DNA from: Loripinus fragilis
Taxonomy: Eukaryota > Mollusca > Bivalvia > Lucinida > Lucinidae
Direction: 5' to 3'
Length of the DNA stretch: 64,000 bases
Assembly (NCBI GenBank): GCA_964019695.1
Contig: OZ026520.1
Coordinates: 90,586,913-90,650,912, forward strand
Translations under genes and position numbers: made by a program
Shown: positions 9,890 to 21,424 of the stretch, one piece after another
Position numbering within the stretch: position 1 is the stretch's first letter
How the letters are laid out: each line of letters begins with the position of its first letter
The notes under the pieces: model-generated
Seen by the model: only the letters and a program-made list of their open reading frames with translations
What the model was told of the DNA's origin: nothing
Database searches by the model: none

Positions 9890-11480
9890 TTTATATCCTT
9901 AACGTTTATGCACTTTTATTTTTTTTTAACTAGCAATGCAATTACTCAAAATCTGGTCTAAACGGCACCCAGTATAAAGACATAAAATGATGGGTGGGAG
10001 TAGAAAGTGCACATTTTCACGGTATTGTAAATGGTGAATGGCTTTGGAACGTATCTTGTTGCCTACTATGCATATTTTAAATATGGCAATTTGAAAATTG
10101 GGTGTTTGTAATCATGTCAACTAGGGAAAATATACGCCTTATCGCTAGAACTGCTTTTGGTCTGAGTCTTCAGCAACACCCATGCTTTGTGTATGAGGAG
10201 TAGCGGAGCAAGATGACGTCACATTAATATAACGATGACGTCACTTGTCTTCCAATGCGCTGCTTTCGTTTTTTTAACTTCCCATGGGTTGGTACAGGGT
10301 ATGTGAGATAATAAGAATCATCAACAACAGTGGCGTCTTCTATGGGTCATTTCTTTCCAAATGAGTGGTAATCTCATTATGCTAAGCGTTTTGGACTTGA
10401 CTATAGGAGTGAGTCATGCCTGACAACAATTCGCTCCGCTATATGTTTCGCTTAATATATTTGCTCATACCACCCGCAAAAATAGGAGACTGTAACATTA
10501 ATTTGCTGACCATTTATCTTTGATAGGATGACTTGAAAAGTTTCGCCGATTACATAAATTAGTTTTAAATGCAAGACAAACCAGGAAAAGTGCCCTTGGC
10601 AGCACATATCCCCGATCGATGCTCTTACTGTTCTTACTGATAGTAACACGTACAAATGATCCAATCAAAGAAAATCTGCAAAAAATATCTAAAGATGTCT
10701 TAGATTTTGATCTCTATCCCTAGCTTTGGACATGTTAGTATCCGAGTGTATGAAGCCGTCGAGTGGAAGTCAACCATGGACCACATATGTGTGCTTTCTA
10801 TTAGATGGTAGGTAAGCATTATGAATTAGCCAGAGAGCATAATGCATTAGTCATTTGTAACCATGACCCACCATCCCCGGGTAACAGCGGGGACTTTGGC
10901 TTTTCGTCCAGCAATCCCTGCTACATGTATTTCCACCCTGGGTCATCGACCAAGGGGATGATGTCGTCTAGCACAAGCAAACTATAAATGGTCCAGATAT
11001 GAATGCTTTTTGTGGGTATTCAGAATAACAGAATATCAGTGAGGAGGAAGGCAAAGATCAGGAGTCGATATGATCAAATACCACGCCTGACACAGGACAC
11101 CATATGTGAAAGTGACACAATCATAAGAAAACATATCATACAAGAGAGCCAAGAGGTCTGTCCTTTTCCAGCAGGTGACCACAAGGCTGCAAGGAGCAGA
11201 CAAGACAGTATTATAGAAAAACACGAAACACAAATAGCAAAAAGGATCCACAGAAGAAGCACCGACTTGGAACGGTCAGTAAGACGATTTAATGTACTGG
11301 AGAGCTTAAACATGTTTGAGGGTACTAACCTCACCCTTATTTCTGATGTGGATCAAAACAAATATAATTTATGTTTGGCTCGTATAAAAGATCCCTTACT
11401 TATCGATGTATCATTTCCCAGTATATATACATCTGGTAAAACAATAAGGACTCAACAATACATACAACTGCATACCTGGG
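9890..11480 (+). repeat. Large direct repeat, copy B
   Basis: Second copy of the 6655-8480 segment, shorter by small deletions; for example, part of the block corresponding to 7620-7980 is missing. It carries the same CRE pair. Its last part holds an open frame (11003-11560, 185 codons) which is cut short after 101 codons in copy A (8024-8329). Many of the differences between the two frames change amino acids, and the frame corresponds to a dispersed repeat, so I do not call it a gene. Confidence 0.85.
10214..10243. promoter_or_regulatory. Two perfect CRE sites, duplicate of the 6987 pair
   Basis: TGACGTCA at 10214-10221 and 10236-10243, with spacing unchanged from copy A although flanking bases differ. 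Confidence 0.5.
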
Positions 11481-11794
11481 TAAAAGAAATCCAACAGTTA
11501 AATCCCGGTGGGCCCGACCACAGCCCAACATCAGGCCCTAACCCTATCATCTATAGATAAGTATTAAAGTCGGAACCGTCAAGGCAGTATGGCAGAGAAA
11601 AACACGAAACACAAATAACAAAAATGATCACTGCCTTGGAACGGTCAGTAAGAAGGTAAATTTTTAGCCATTTTTGGCTTGCTACTTCTTAACGGCAGTG
11701 TTTTAAGTAAAACATCCGTTTTTGGGATGTGTCATAGCAGACATGGCGAACTGCGAGAATATAGACATGCACAGACAATGGTGTGTTGGTGTGT
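11481..11794. other. Tail of repeat copy B and unique sequence
   Basis: To about 11650 the sequence repeats pieces of the dispersed element (AAAAACACGAAACACAAATA, CTTGGAACGGTCAGTAAGA). After that no gene or repeat is evident. Confidence 0.5.
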
Positions 11795-12541
11795 TACAAC
11801 ATGTTTTGCAATAATGTAATAATTTATATTATTTTTATTTTTTTTCGTTCATTTTGCGTTGTCAATGTCGACGCAAAATGAAGAAAAGATGTAATAACAG
11901 AATTTGGTTCATGTTGCGTCAATATTGTGCATATCAGGGCAAAATGAAATAATGTTGCAAGAAACTAGCTTTCTTCACTCGTTCAAATAAAATTAGAGAT
12001 AGCATCTTGAAATTTCATAGAATAAGTTTGAAAGTTGAAATGACATTATGTTTTCGGCTTTTATTAGAATTGGAAAGTTATCATTAGCCCTTTATTCACA
12101 TTTTGTTCAAGTGCTCTCACTTAAGCCTATGAACGTTTAAGGACAAAATTTAGAGGTTAATACATGGCCGCCAAAGCATTACCAGGTATATCGGCCTGGT
12201 GTTTCCTTATTTGCAGGCGGGTCTTAAGGCAAGAGTGCAAATAATCCCCAGAGCAATTATGGAGAAGATGCTCAGACTGATCTGGATCTTTGGTTCGACT
12301 ATATGCACGTATATACATGAACTCAGACAGGGTGTCTCATAGTCTGGTCCATATCAGCTTTTTTCTTTGGTTCTTAATTTGTTTTCGTTGTAATCACGAA
12401 AATACTAGCCAACAGAATTGATAAACAGCATAAATCGAACGTCAGTATTGATTTTGTACAACCTCACCGAAATTTCCAAATTTAATCATGTTCATCAAAA
12501 CTCAAACCAATTGTCATCTATCATAGCATGAAACATATTGT

Positions 12542-13600
12542 CACACTGGTAAATGTATACGTCAATTTGCTGGTATTTACACATATTGCTGGTACATCAT
12601 AGACAGGAAGTGGTAGATATTTGTGTAAATACTATATTGAAAAACATGCCATATGCCTAAAGCCCCAGTTACACATTCCCGATTTTTGGCCACTGCAGAG
12701 CTACAAATCACCCTGATTTGTCAAATTGGGATACATCGTTTGATTCTTAGTAGCAACGTTGCGCCGTCGTGATGCACCGGCGTGGGTCGTAGTAGTATCT
12801 TAATGATTCTTGAAGAATTGTGGTGATTCAGGAACCTTGAGGACAACGCTACGGCGAGTTTAAATCGTTTAAACTTGTCGGGTTGAATCGTGTTGGATTG
12901 TGGGCGTGGTCTTGGTCGTAGCTCTACCGTAGTGGGATCAGGATCATTCCTAGTGGCATCGTGGTAGTATTCGTTGTCATTCTTGGGAGATCCGGGTTAA
13001 TCGGGATATCATCTGTCATCACAATTCACCCCAGACTCATCCAGATTCATCCCGATTCACCAAGAATGCAGTAGAACTGTCTTACGACTATGTCTTGACT
13101 CTGCCATAGTAGCATCGTAGTTGCACTGTCATGAATCGTAGAGGAGTCGTAGAGATACCGTTATAACGTGGTGAGACATCGTAGTGATTCTGAATTTTCT
13201 GTTTTAACCATCCGGATGCATACCGATTTTACAATATAGGTCTCATTGGGACGAATTGTGATGAGTCCTAGCCAGAATTAGGAATGTGTAACTGGGGCTT
13301 AAAGGACTATAGAATTAGATCATTTTTAAGCATTAGGCATGCACATGGCGATTTATGTAAGCATTTAGGAATAGATTCGAGTACCAATCTGGATGATTGG
13401 TAATCGAATCTATTCCTAAATGCTTACATAAAGCGCCATGCACATACTGAATACTTAAAAATGATCTAATTCTATAGTCCTTTAGGCATATGGCATGTTT
13501 CTCTATATAGTATTAACACCAATATCTACCACTTCCTGTCTATGAAGTACCGGAAATACGTGTAAATACCAGGAAATCGACATATACATTTACCAGTGTG
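12542..13600. mobile_element. Fold-back element, CACACTGGTAAATG ends, 5-bp ATTGT flanks
   Basis: The left end CACACTGGTAAATGTATA is the inverse of the right end TATACATTTACCAGTGTG. ATTGT flanks both sides (12537-12541 and 13601-13605) and is a plausible 5-bp target-site duplication. Without the inner insertion the element is about 417 bp and almost entirely palindromic, with its centre near 13395. Arm blocks such as GACAGGAAGTGGTAGATAT, CATGCCATATGCC and GGACTATAGAATTAG all have inverse partners. Confidence 0.85.
12661..13299. mobile_element. MITE nested in fold-back, TAA target duplication
   Basis: Terminal inverted repeats are AGCCCCAGTTACACATTCC (left) and its exact inverse (right). TAA is duplicated at 12658-12660 and 13300-13302. 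The opposite arm of the host fold-back shows the uninterrupted sequence GCCTAAAGG, which confirms the insertion point and the 3-bp duplication. A TWA-type 3-bp target duplication is typical of PIF/Harbinger elements; that assignment is inference, as no transposase is present. The interior is filled with GATTC/GTCGTAG-type subrepeats. Confidence 0.88.
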
Positions 13601-13835
13601 ATTGTGTATCATTTAGAAAGACCTCACACCATCTACGCAAAATAAAATACAATAAAGTATGCCTACTATCAGCGCAAAATGAAATACGTATTTCATTTTG
13701 AACCGATCACATGAAATTGACGCAAAATGAAATAAAAATCCAGATTGTTTCATTTTATGTCGACATTGACAACGTAAAATACAATTAAAATCAAAATGAA
13801 ATAATTATTACATTATTTCAAAACGTGATTTAACA

Positions 13836-13965
13836 AGGGTGGATAGAAAAAAATATGTTCTGAGGATCATCCGTTTTGGCATCACGAGACTTGCCGAGTT
13901 ATGACTAACATTGATAGCGCGGGATGGATTTTTCTATCACATCCTCACACAAATAATGGACATTT
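13836..13965. mobile_element. Short TIR element, GGATAGAAAAA family
   Basis: GGGTGGATAGAAAAAAAT, GAGGATCATCCG and TTTGGCATCACGAG at the left match the element at 25530. The right end GGATGGATTTTTCTATCA-CATCCTCACACA is the rough inverse. It is about 130 bp with no coding. Confidence 0.6.
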
Positions 13966-14458
13966 CCTTTTTTTGTTGAGAAAACATTGGAATGTTGATA
14001 AAATCCGATTCGTTGTTCTGTTGATCGGTCCGCCAGTAATGTAATTAGTAGGGTTTCGCAGCGTAAAGTATTTTGGTTCAAATATGGCACTCTCGACAGG
14101 CAACCACGTATACTATATGTTAGTGCATTTATAAAAAATATGATCTCTTTCCGACGGTCAGTGCCGAAAATTTCACAAACAAATTCCATCCAGTACAACG
14201 CTAGTTTGATCAAAGTTGTCATCATTACGCTGTGAATTAGTAAGTTCACTTCATTAAAATATGTTACCATTTCGCCCAAAATAGTGAAATAAACGACCGA
14301 AATTTAGAAATTCGTTGCAGCTCTTACTTCATGTGTATGGATCCTGATAGAGTGGCATGTACCATTTTAAGTAAAAGTTGATTTGGGTATTTTCTGTTTA
14401 CAAACTCTACATCGGGATATCAGTATCTGAAAACAAAAGAGAACACAGACAAAATAAT

Positions 14459-14531
14459 TGGAGAATCCGGGTATCGATCCCGGTACCTCTCACATGCTAA
14501 GCGAGCGCTCTACCACTTGAGCTAATTCCCC
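14459..14531 (-). tRNA. tRNA-Ala (anticodon AGC)
   Basis: The - strand folds as a full cloverleaf. The acceptor strand GGGGAAT pairs with ATTCTCC, including the G3-U70 wobble that is the main alanine identity element. The D arm is GCTC...GAGC, the anticodon loop is CTTAGCATG with AGC, and the T stem is CCGGG/CCCGG with loop ATCGATA. Discriminator base is A. No intron and no encoded CCA. Internal A box (TAGCTCAAGTGG) and B box (GGATCGATACC) supply the polymerase III promoter. A TTTT run lies just downstream on the - strand as terminator. It looks functional. Length (73 with discriminator) is normal. Confidence 0.95.
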
Positions 14532-15589
14532 ATATGTTCTAAGGGCAGCAACTGCACGATTGTCAACTAAGCTAATGGATAACGATTGCGTTTATTGGCA
14601 AAAGAAAAAGAGAAATACACTATTACATTAAATTTAAAGCGTGGATAAGTTCCTACTTCCTACTTATGCTGGCGCTTTACAGCCCAGGTAGCACAATTAA
14701 TCATTTATGACGAGGACGATGTCCTCTACTAGGCCTACTGAGCAGAGAAAAACGGCTTGGTCAGGACCACAACTCTTATGATGCTAATAAGTTAGCAAAT
14801 GACCCGCCCACTTCATTTTGTTTATGTATAGGTTATAAATGTACTATGTTTTGTATGGGTTATGGAATATATAAACGGGAGCTGAGCCCCCGACCATACA
14901 ATACATAAGAAATACAAAATATAGTACAAGGGGTATTCCAAAAATTCTGCAATTAACCTCCAGAGACATTGTAGAGACTCAGAGGCATACTATACACCAT
15001 TCGAAAGAACTATCTTGATGCTAATATCTCCTTGCTGTATTGTTCGCTACAGTATCTTATAAACATGTATCACCTACTCCATACCACTGGCCTGTTTTCA
15101 TGCAATAGAATTGTAATGATCTTTCAAGTCATGCACTTTATGCACTTTTATAAGTACAAAATAAAACTGCATATTCATTTTATAATGTCGCTTTTAATGT
15201 CAATTCAAATGGGTTGTGCCGATTCAATATATAGAGCAAAAAGAATAATTCTTAATAATATGACTTCATTGAGATCGGCAACAAAATATACGTCATTTTG
15301 AATGCATTGCAGAATTTTCATTTCTAAGAATATTTTTGTCAATCCAGATGGGTTCAACACATGTCCAACCTTTAATTGGCAAACTATTTTGTTTTAATCA
15401 CAAATTATCTTAATCTTAATTGAAAATTAGTAAAATTAATGTATATGATATCCAAATAAAAAGTGATTTTGAATAAGAATTTTCTAAAGTGATATTGATT
15501 ATTATTTAAATATTCATGTTATGCATTGATTTGGCATCATGTTTAATGCACTAGAACACATGGCAGGTAAGCCATTGGTAATTTTATAC
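14532..15589. other. No gene seen
   Basis: AT-rich sequence with several short open frames, none convincing. A GAGGACGATGTCCTC mini-palindrome is near 14715 and a TATATAAACGGG TATA-like string near 14868. There is no supported transcript. Confidence 0.45.
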
Positions 15590-16230
15590 GTACATCCCTT
15601 ATTTTTTCTAAGATTGTTTCTCTCAATTCTTTTCATTAATATTCATGAATATGGTTATTAGATAATTTGCATATACAACCACTAAAAACTGGTATGTCGA
15701 GGGATTAATGGTGTACCAAGTTTAGTACTCTAGGATGAGTTGCTGCTAAGATATAAGTATATTTGTACGTACACCCCATTCTTAAAGTCTCATAATGGGT
15801 TGCCATGGAAACCATGAAATTTCATGTTACCAAAGCGCATTTAATTTTTAGGACAATATTTTTTTGCATTTTAGTGGTACCATTTAGCAAAGTTACAGTC
15901 ATAATGAAATGTCGAAATGTCCTATGTGTTCAATGTAGGTCTGATTACCCCCTTGTATACTGGTTTATCCAATGTTTTTCTTAATTTTTAAGTTTTTATT
16001 AATATTCATGAATATGCAAATTAGATAATGTTCATATAAGACCACTGGATGAAAGACTGAAATTTTGGTCTGAAATATGTTTATCATTTAATGATTTCAA
16101 CTTATTTTTTAAGGTTTTCATTAATATTCACGAATAAGCAAATTATATTGGATAGGCAGAACCCTAGATAGGATTTAATTTGTAGGACTACCCCCATTCT
16201 CGAAATTAATATAAGGGGTTGCCATGGAAA
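15590..16230. repeat. Octamer-containing AT-rich repeat, three diverged units
   Basis: Copies of TTCATTAATATTCATGAATA followed by TGCAAATTAGATAAT or variants occur near 15637, 15998 and 16112. GGGTTGCCATGGAAACCATG occurs at about 15787 and 16214. This is the same family as 1-300. Confidence 0.7.
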
Positions 16231-16589
16231 CCATGCATTTTCACAAACTCAAACCAAAATCTTTTAATACAACTTTGTTTCCATTCAGGGTGTCCCTATG
16301 AACAATTTGGCACTTTTTAAAAATTGCCCTGGGGTGCAAGGTAACCTAATTTGGATACCAGGGTACCTCGTGGTATACTCTAATCAGATTTTGCATACAA
16401 ATACAATTTAACATTGTCTAGACACTGGTATGCGAACGCAACAAATAGGCTCATCAACTCACGACCTACCTTGTGTTACTCCAAAAGGAGCAAAATAAAA
16501 AAATGAAGCGCCTATGGCCCAAAACGAGGTGCCAGTGGAGTTTTTTTCCAAAACTTTTACAATGGTGTAAATAGAGGATCTTACATGAG

Positions 16590-16712
16590 TGCTCATGTTT
16601 TATTGAATTTATTAAACGAGTTGGGGAAAATAGATAAAATGCGAGGCTTGCCGAGCATTTTATTTCTTTTTCACAACAAGTTTAATAAATTCAATAAAAC
16701 AAGAGCACGAAT
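16590..16712. mobile_element. Short fold-back element
   Basis: TGTTTTATTGAATTTATTAA (left) and TTAATAAATTCAATAAAACA (right) are exact inverses around a second inverted pair (ATAAAATGC / GCATTTTAT). About 120 bp, probably a solo hairpin or MITE. Confidence 0.75.
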
Positions 16713-17103
16713 GTTAGATTCTATTAATTATATGACATAAAGATAAAATTGAAATCTCATTTCTGCCGTAAAAACGTCAAAATTTTGCCATTATGTTGTA
16801 ATGGAGGTCATAACGTTTCCCGAAAATCTGTAAACCACTAGTGATTTATCGATTTTATTGCATGGCGTTATTTCACTCCCAGACGCGACGTCATATGATA
16901 AATAGGCTTAGCATAGACATCGAAAGTTAGCTATCACTCACGTTCAGTCTGTAGATCAATATTACGCGATATTTAAAACCAAAAGGGGATATTTCAATAG
17001 CCAATAATTATTACATTCATTGCAAAATCTCTAGACAATAGCTGTCAACTGCAACCCAGGGAATGGCATTCACCTCAAGCAGGACTGTATGATATTATAA
17101 GTA

Positions 17104-17307
17104 CAGTAAAACCTGTTTTAAGCGGCCACTCAAATGAAAACCAAACATTGGTTTTCAAGCCCGATTATCGCTTAATGCAGGTCGAAAATATTGCAGAATG
17201 CTCCAAGAGAGCATTTTGCAATACTTCGACCTTCATTAAGCTACCGTATGCTATTAAGATCATTGTTCTGTCTATTTTTGAGTGGCCGCTTAAGACAGGT
17301 CTTATTG
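17104..17307 (+). mobile_element. MITE, CAGTAAAACCTGT family, copy 1
   Basis: The left end CAGTAAAACCTGTTTTAAG and the right end CTTAAGACAGGTCTTATTG are inverted repeats. TA flanks both sides (17102-17103, 17308-17309), the target duplication used by Tc1/mariner/pogo elements. The centre holds a strong hairpin around AGAATGCTC / GAGCATTTTGC. About 204 bp. Other copies: 25154, 26530 and 28422. Confidence 0.85.
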
Positions 17308-17403
17308 TACCTTAGTTCACACTTCATTCCAATTTGTAGAAACACTCATCCAACATTGGTGTTGAATTAAGCATTCCAAATACCCCTAATAATGGATCTT
17401 AAA

Positions 17404-17800
17404 GTAAAGAAGAGTGCAAAGTCTAGAAATTCATACAATCAAATAACACACCTGCCCTAAGACGCCATATGGGAAAGTGACAATACCACAAGAAACCATC
17501 ACATACAAGAGATACAAGAGGTCAGCCTTTTCCCAGGAGGTGACCACAAGGCTACAAGGAAGAGACGAGACAGTAAGACATCTATGAAACCCAAATAACA
17601 AAAAAGATCTACAAAAGAAGGACCGCCTTGGAACGGTCCCTAATGATATTTTTATTGGAGGGCTTAAACATGTTTGACGGTACCAAACTCATCATTACAT
17701 ATATTTCTGATGTGAATCAAGACAAAAAGATGTTTGGTTCCATGAAAGATCCTTAACTTATCGATTTATCATCTCGTCAAGATATTTAAAGAGGATAAAA
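17404..17800 (+). repeat. Dispersed repeat, AAGATCAGGAATCGATAC family
   Basis: A diverged copy of the end of large repeats A and B: CACACCTGCCCTAAGACGCC, GGGAAAGTGACA, AGAGGTCAGCC, GGTGACCACAAGGC, CCTTGGAACGGTC. It gives no continuous reading frame, unlike copy B at 11003-11560. Confidence 0.75.
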
Positions 17801-17811
17801 CAAAGATAAGT

Positions 17812-17925
17812 ATGCTCTTAAAGGGGTATCCTTTGGAAGCAAAGACTGCACCAAAGAACTGAAACTAGAGTGCGCATATTTCCTGGGCCAGACTAGCTAG
17901 TTTCTGCCAATTAGGCTTCATCAGT
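17812..17925 (+). repeat. Short copy of a 62.1 kb sequence
   Basis: AAAGGGGTATCCTTTGGAAG, CAAAGACTGCACCAAAGAAC and GGGCCAGAC match the - strand of 62110-62205 in order. The 62 kb version keeps a proline-rich open frame; this one does not. Confidence 0.6.
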
Positions 17926-18063
17926 GACCCACTAGTAGTTTCAAAGTTCCACAATGAAACCCATGATCCCAAAGGACAAGAAAATAAAATCTACACTATA
18001 GTGAACGACTGAAAAGTATAATAACTAAATACAGTAGTACAAGTAATTCAATAGTTAAAACCT

Positions 18064-18211
18064 GGCCTTAAGGTTGTAAAACTTGAGTTTATTCTCAGAC
18101 TCAGAATAAAGCGCAATGATTGGCTGCTTGCGGACAAGTGTCCTCAAGCAGCCAATCATTGCGCTTTATTTTGATTCTGAGACTGTACTTAAGCTTTATA
18201 ACCTTGAGGCC
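18064..18211. repeat. 148-bp hairpin with 67-bp arms
   Basis: Left arm 18064-18130, loop 18131-18144, right arm 18145-18211. The inner 26 bp (AATAAAGCGCAATGATTGG then CTGCTTG) pair perfectly. Outer parts pair with scattered mismatches back to GGCCTTAAGG / CCTTGAGGCC. It may be a MITE or a transcribed hairpin. Either strand would fold into one long stem. Confidence 0.9.
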
Positions 18212-19859
18212 TGGTAGACCAGACCATAAACACAACATCAGACCCTCTTATTTATAGATAAGCTTCTAAGTTGCAACCGCCATAGAGTCTGAGGTCCAGC
18301 CCGCCAGCATGCAATTAAAGAGGAAAACAAGTTGCTAACTGAGATTTGGTTGACCCAAAACCATGCAGTCTGCTGTAATGAGAAATTGCTTAAATAAATT
18401 GCGCTTAAACACTTTCTACACAAAATACTCATGCCTTCTTAAATAAGAGATGTTGTCTGAGTTTTTTCCTGCCTATTTTCTGTTTTTGTCGGTCGGCACT
18501 TCACAGAGACCAGACAAACACAAGTTTATTATTTACGCAATTAATCAATGGGTGAGCATGCAGCCCCCCCCCCCCCTACGGACTCTCTGGGAGTGGTATA
18601 AGCTTGTTAACTGGATAGATAAAACCACTGACTGGGAATCAATGTGTTCATACTCGATATCTTGGGTCCCACCCGCCATTTGGGGTGTTTTCAAGATGGC
18701 CGCCATGAAACAAGACAAACAGGCTGATATAGTGTAACACCATCCTCCTACCATCTGTTATGTTTTCTTGTATGAGCAATTCAACTAGATGTTATATCCC
18801 CAAAGTAAAGAAGAAGGCATCAGCTCCATTCCCGATATAAAACAGGTAGATATAACGTCTTTAACATACTATATTCAATATGGCAGGCTCTTTGAGATTT
18901 AAATCTCGCATATTATCGTAAATCTTTTAAAAAGTATTCATGAAATTATAGTTATATGTTTGAGTCATTATTAATTTTGGAGCTATATCTAAGTACTGTT
19001 AGGATTACTTTTGTCTTCATTTATCGCAAAGTCACCATCTTCATAATAAAAGATAGGCGCTATACAAGGCTACTCAACCCATCTTTATAAGTAGACGATT
19101 TTATCCTATAAATAAACATAACTACACACACTAAATATTGAAATGAAGTTTGCTTGGTTTACTTCAAATTAATCATTTATTGCAGCATAAAGTTTTGAAA
19201 ATTCATTCTATTTGGGCTATTATGCATGTAACCATTGTTATAGTTTACATAGAAACCCATCAAATGAACATCTAAGTCCAAAATTGCCTTTGCAGAATAT
19301 GTCCAATGCATTATTTCCCAATGGGGGCCAAACTAGATAAATCTGTTGTCTATCACAAATTGGGATGATTTTTTTTCATTGATTGCTAAGTCCTATTCAT
19401 AATTATCGACAGACTCCTCTGAATTAGACAAATCCTCATCAGTGTCAATCAACACCTTTAGCATGCAGTTTCAAACAAACCAAAAAGTTATCATATTGCT
19501 GTCACCTTTAGTCAGCCATACATGTCCCTCAAATTTGATGGTTTTGAAACATATGGTGGAATCTGTCCTCCTCCAAATAGCCATGCTGTACATGCACATG
19601 CTACATGTCTTGGTACATATCGCCCACTTAGTGGTAGAAGGTGCTATCTCACATTTTCAACAAAATTGAGTAATTTTAGTTTTTTACGATTCTTAACATA
19701 GTATCCATCATCTCACAAATTATCATGGCTGTATTCCTTGAACACAAAGTATGGTAACAAAATTTCATTAGCGGTTATTAGCATATCTATCATTTTGTTA
19801 GCGGCAAAAGAGTTATATGCTGTCCAATTTGTCACATAACACCTTTTAGTTAGAAGAAA
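18212..19859. other. No gene seen
   Basis: Several open frames of 60-95 codons have no coding signature. A C10 run lies at 18565-18574 and AAGATGGCCGCCATG near 18693 is isolated. I support no feature here. Confidence 0.45.
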
Positions 19860-20287
19860 AATGCTGCTATCGTTAAATATATTTAGAGTTAAAAGGTGTT
19901 ACGTGACAAATAATACCTTTTGCATTTATCAAAATGATTACAACAATACATTATTGGGTGACAAAATGTACCTTTTGACAGATAGCACCCTTTTTTTTTA
20001 TTTGAAAAAGTTCTATTTGTTAAATAGCACCTTTTTTCATTTAACACATAACTTATTCTTGTATAAAAATGTTGATTTGGTACATATATATGTAACATTC
20101 TTACAGACAGATATCACATCCTTTCATAAAGATGTTATATTCTTACATAGATATGTTGCAAACTTACATGTCACATTCGTACATACTGGTGTCACATTAT
20201 TACATATAGATGCCACACTTTTTCATAATGAAGTCACATTCTTATAGACAATTAAGAGATTACTACAGATTACGACAATTAAGAGAT

Positions 20288-20419
<132 letters not shown>

Positions 20420-21424
20420 CACATTCTGACATACATATGTTTTATTCTTACATAGAGATATCGCATTCTTAAATAGAGTGATTTCATATTCATATATAGT
20501 GACATCATATCATCTTGCACAGAGATGCCACATTCTTACATGCAGATGTCACATTCGTCCATAGTGGTATCACATTCTTACATTAGACAACCTAAATGAT
20601 CTTATCTTCTGCAGTTAACATGAGGACTTGTTAAGGTAATTAGGAATGCATAGTGGTGTCCACCTTGGATTCGAAGGAATACATAAATTGTTTTGTTAAA
20701 AAAACATGCTTTATTTTCTCCGATTTTGTTTTAAATTTCTGCCATTTTTTTAATATCTGGCTTTAAGAGCCTTTGAGTTTAGTAACTAATGGCATTTAAT
20801 GCCTTTACTCATCAAAAAATCAAATTATGAAATTATAAAAAGAAATATCACAGTCTGACAAAAAAATATCAAATCCTTACAAACAGATGTCTCATTCCTA
20901 CATATAGATGTCAAATTCCTAAAAAGAGCTATGGCATTCTTACATACAGATGTGGCATTGCAACATTCTTACATCGATATGTCACATTATTGCAATGTGA
21001 TATCATACTCCTGCATACAAATATTATAGTTATTCTTTCTAAGATATGTCACATTCATATGTACAATTGTCACCTTCTTACATACATATTATGTTACATT
21101 TGTATATACGTGTGATATTCTTTCATAGACATGATACATTCTTACATAAACTTGTCACAATTTTATAGAGATGTTGCATTCTTAAATTTAGAGATAACGC
21201 ATTGTCATATAGTGATGCAATATGATCTAACATACAGATGACACAATCTTATACAAAGATGACACATTTTTACATAAAGATGAAACATTCTTACATAAAG
21301 ATTATACTTGCTAGCTAAACATTTCTTGTACTTCAACAACAGCAGAATCTAGGGCAAAGATTTGGTACCAGTAAATGCATTTAAGCCCCCCCCCACCCGA
21401 TGCTTAGGCTACTGTCCTAAGGCG

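Larger units (their letters stand above)
11795..13835. mobile_element. Outer inverted-repeat element with CGCAAAATGAA arms
   Basis: The left arm (11795-11965) has GTTTTGCAATAATGTAATAA, GTTGTCAATGTCGAC and repeated GCAAAATGAA. The right arm (13640-13835) has the inverse: TCGACATTGACAAC and ATTATTACATTATTTC-AAAAC. About 1.7 kb lies between the arms, including the fold-back element 12542-13600. No protein is encoded. Whether this is one element or two independent inverted copies cannot be decided from one locus. Confidence 0.6.

Noticed and set aside
6655..11480. LTR retrotransposon with repeats A and B as LTRs
   Set aside because: The repeats are long and collinear, but the cargo is a LINE plus half a MITE, no gag-pol is present, and neither TG...CA ends nor a primer-binding site were found.
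13905..14279. 124-codon - strand open frame
   Set aside because: Its 3' part overlaps a short TIR element, there is no domain or splice context, and the composition fits AT-rich chance. Kept out of the annotation, although it is the longest unexplained - strand frame.
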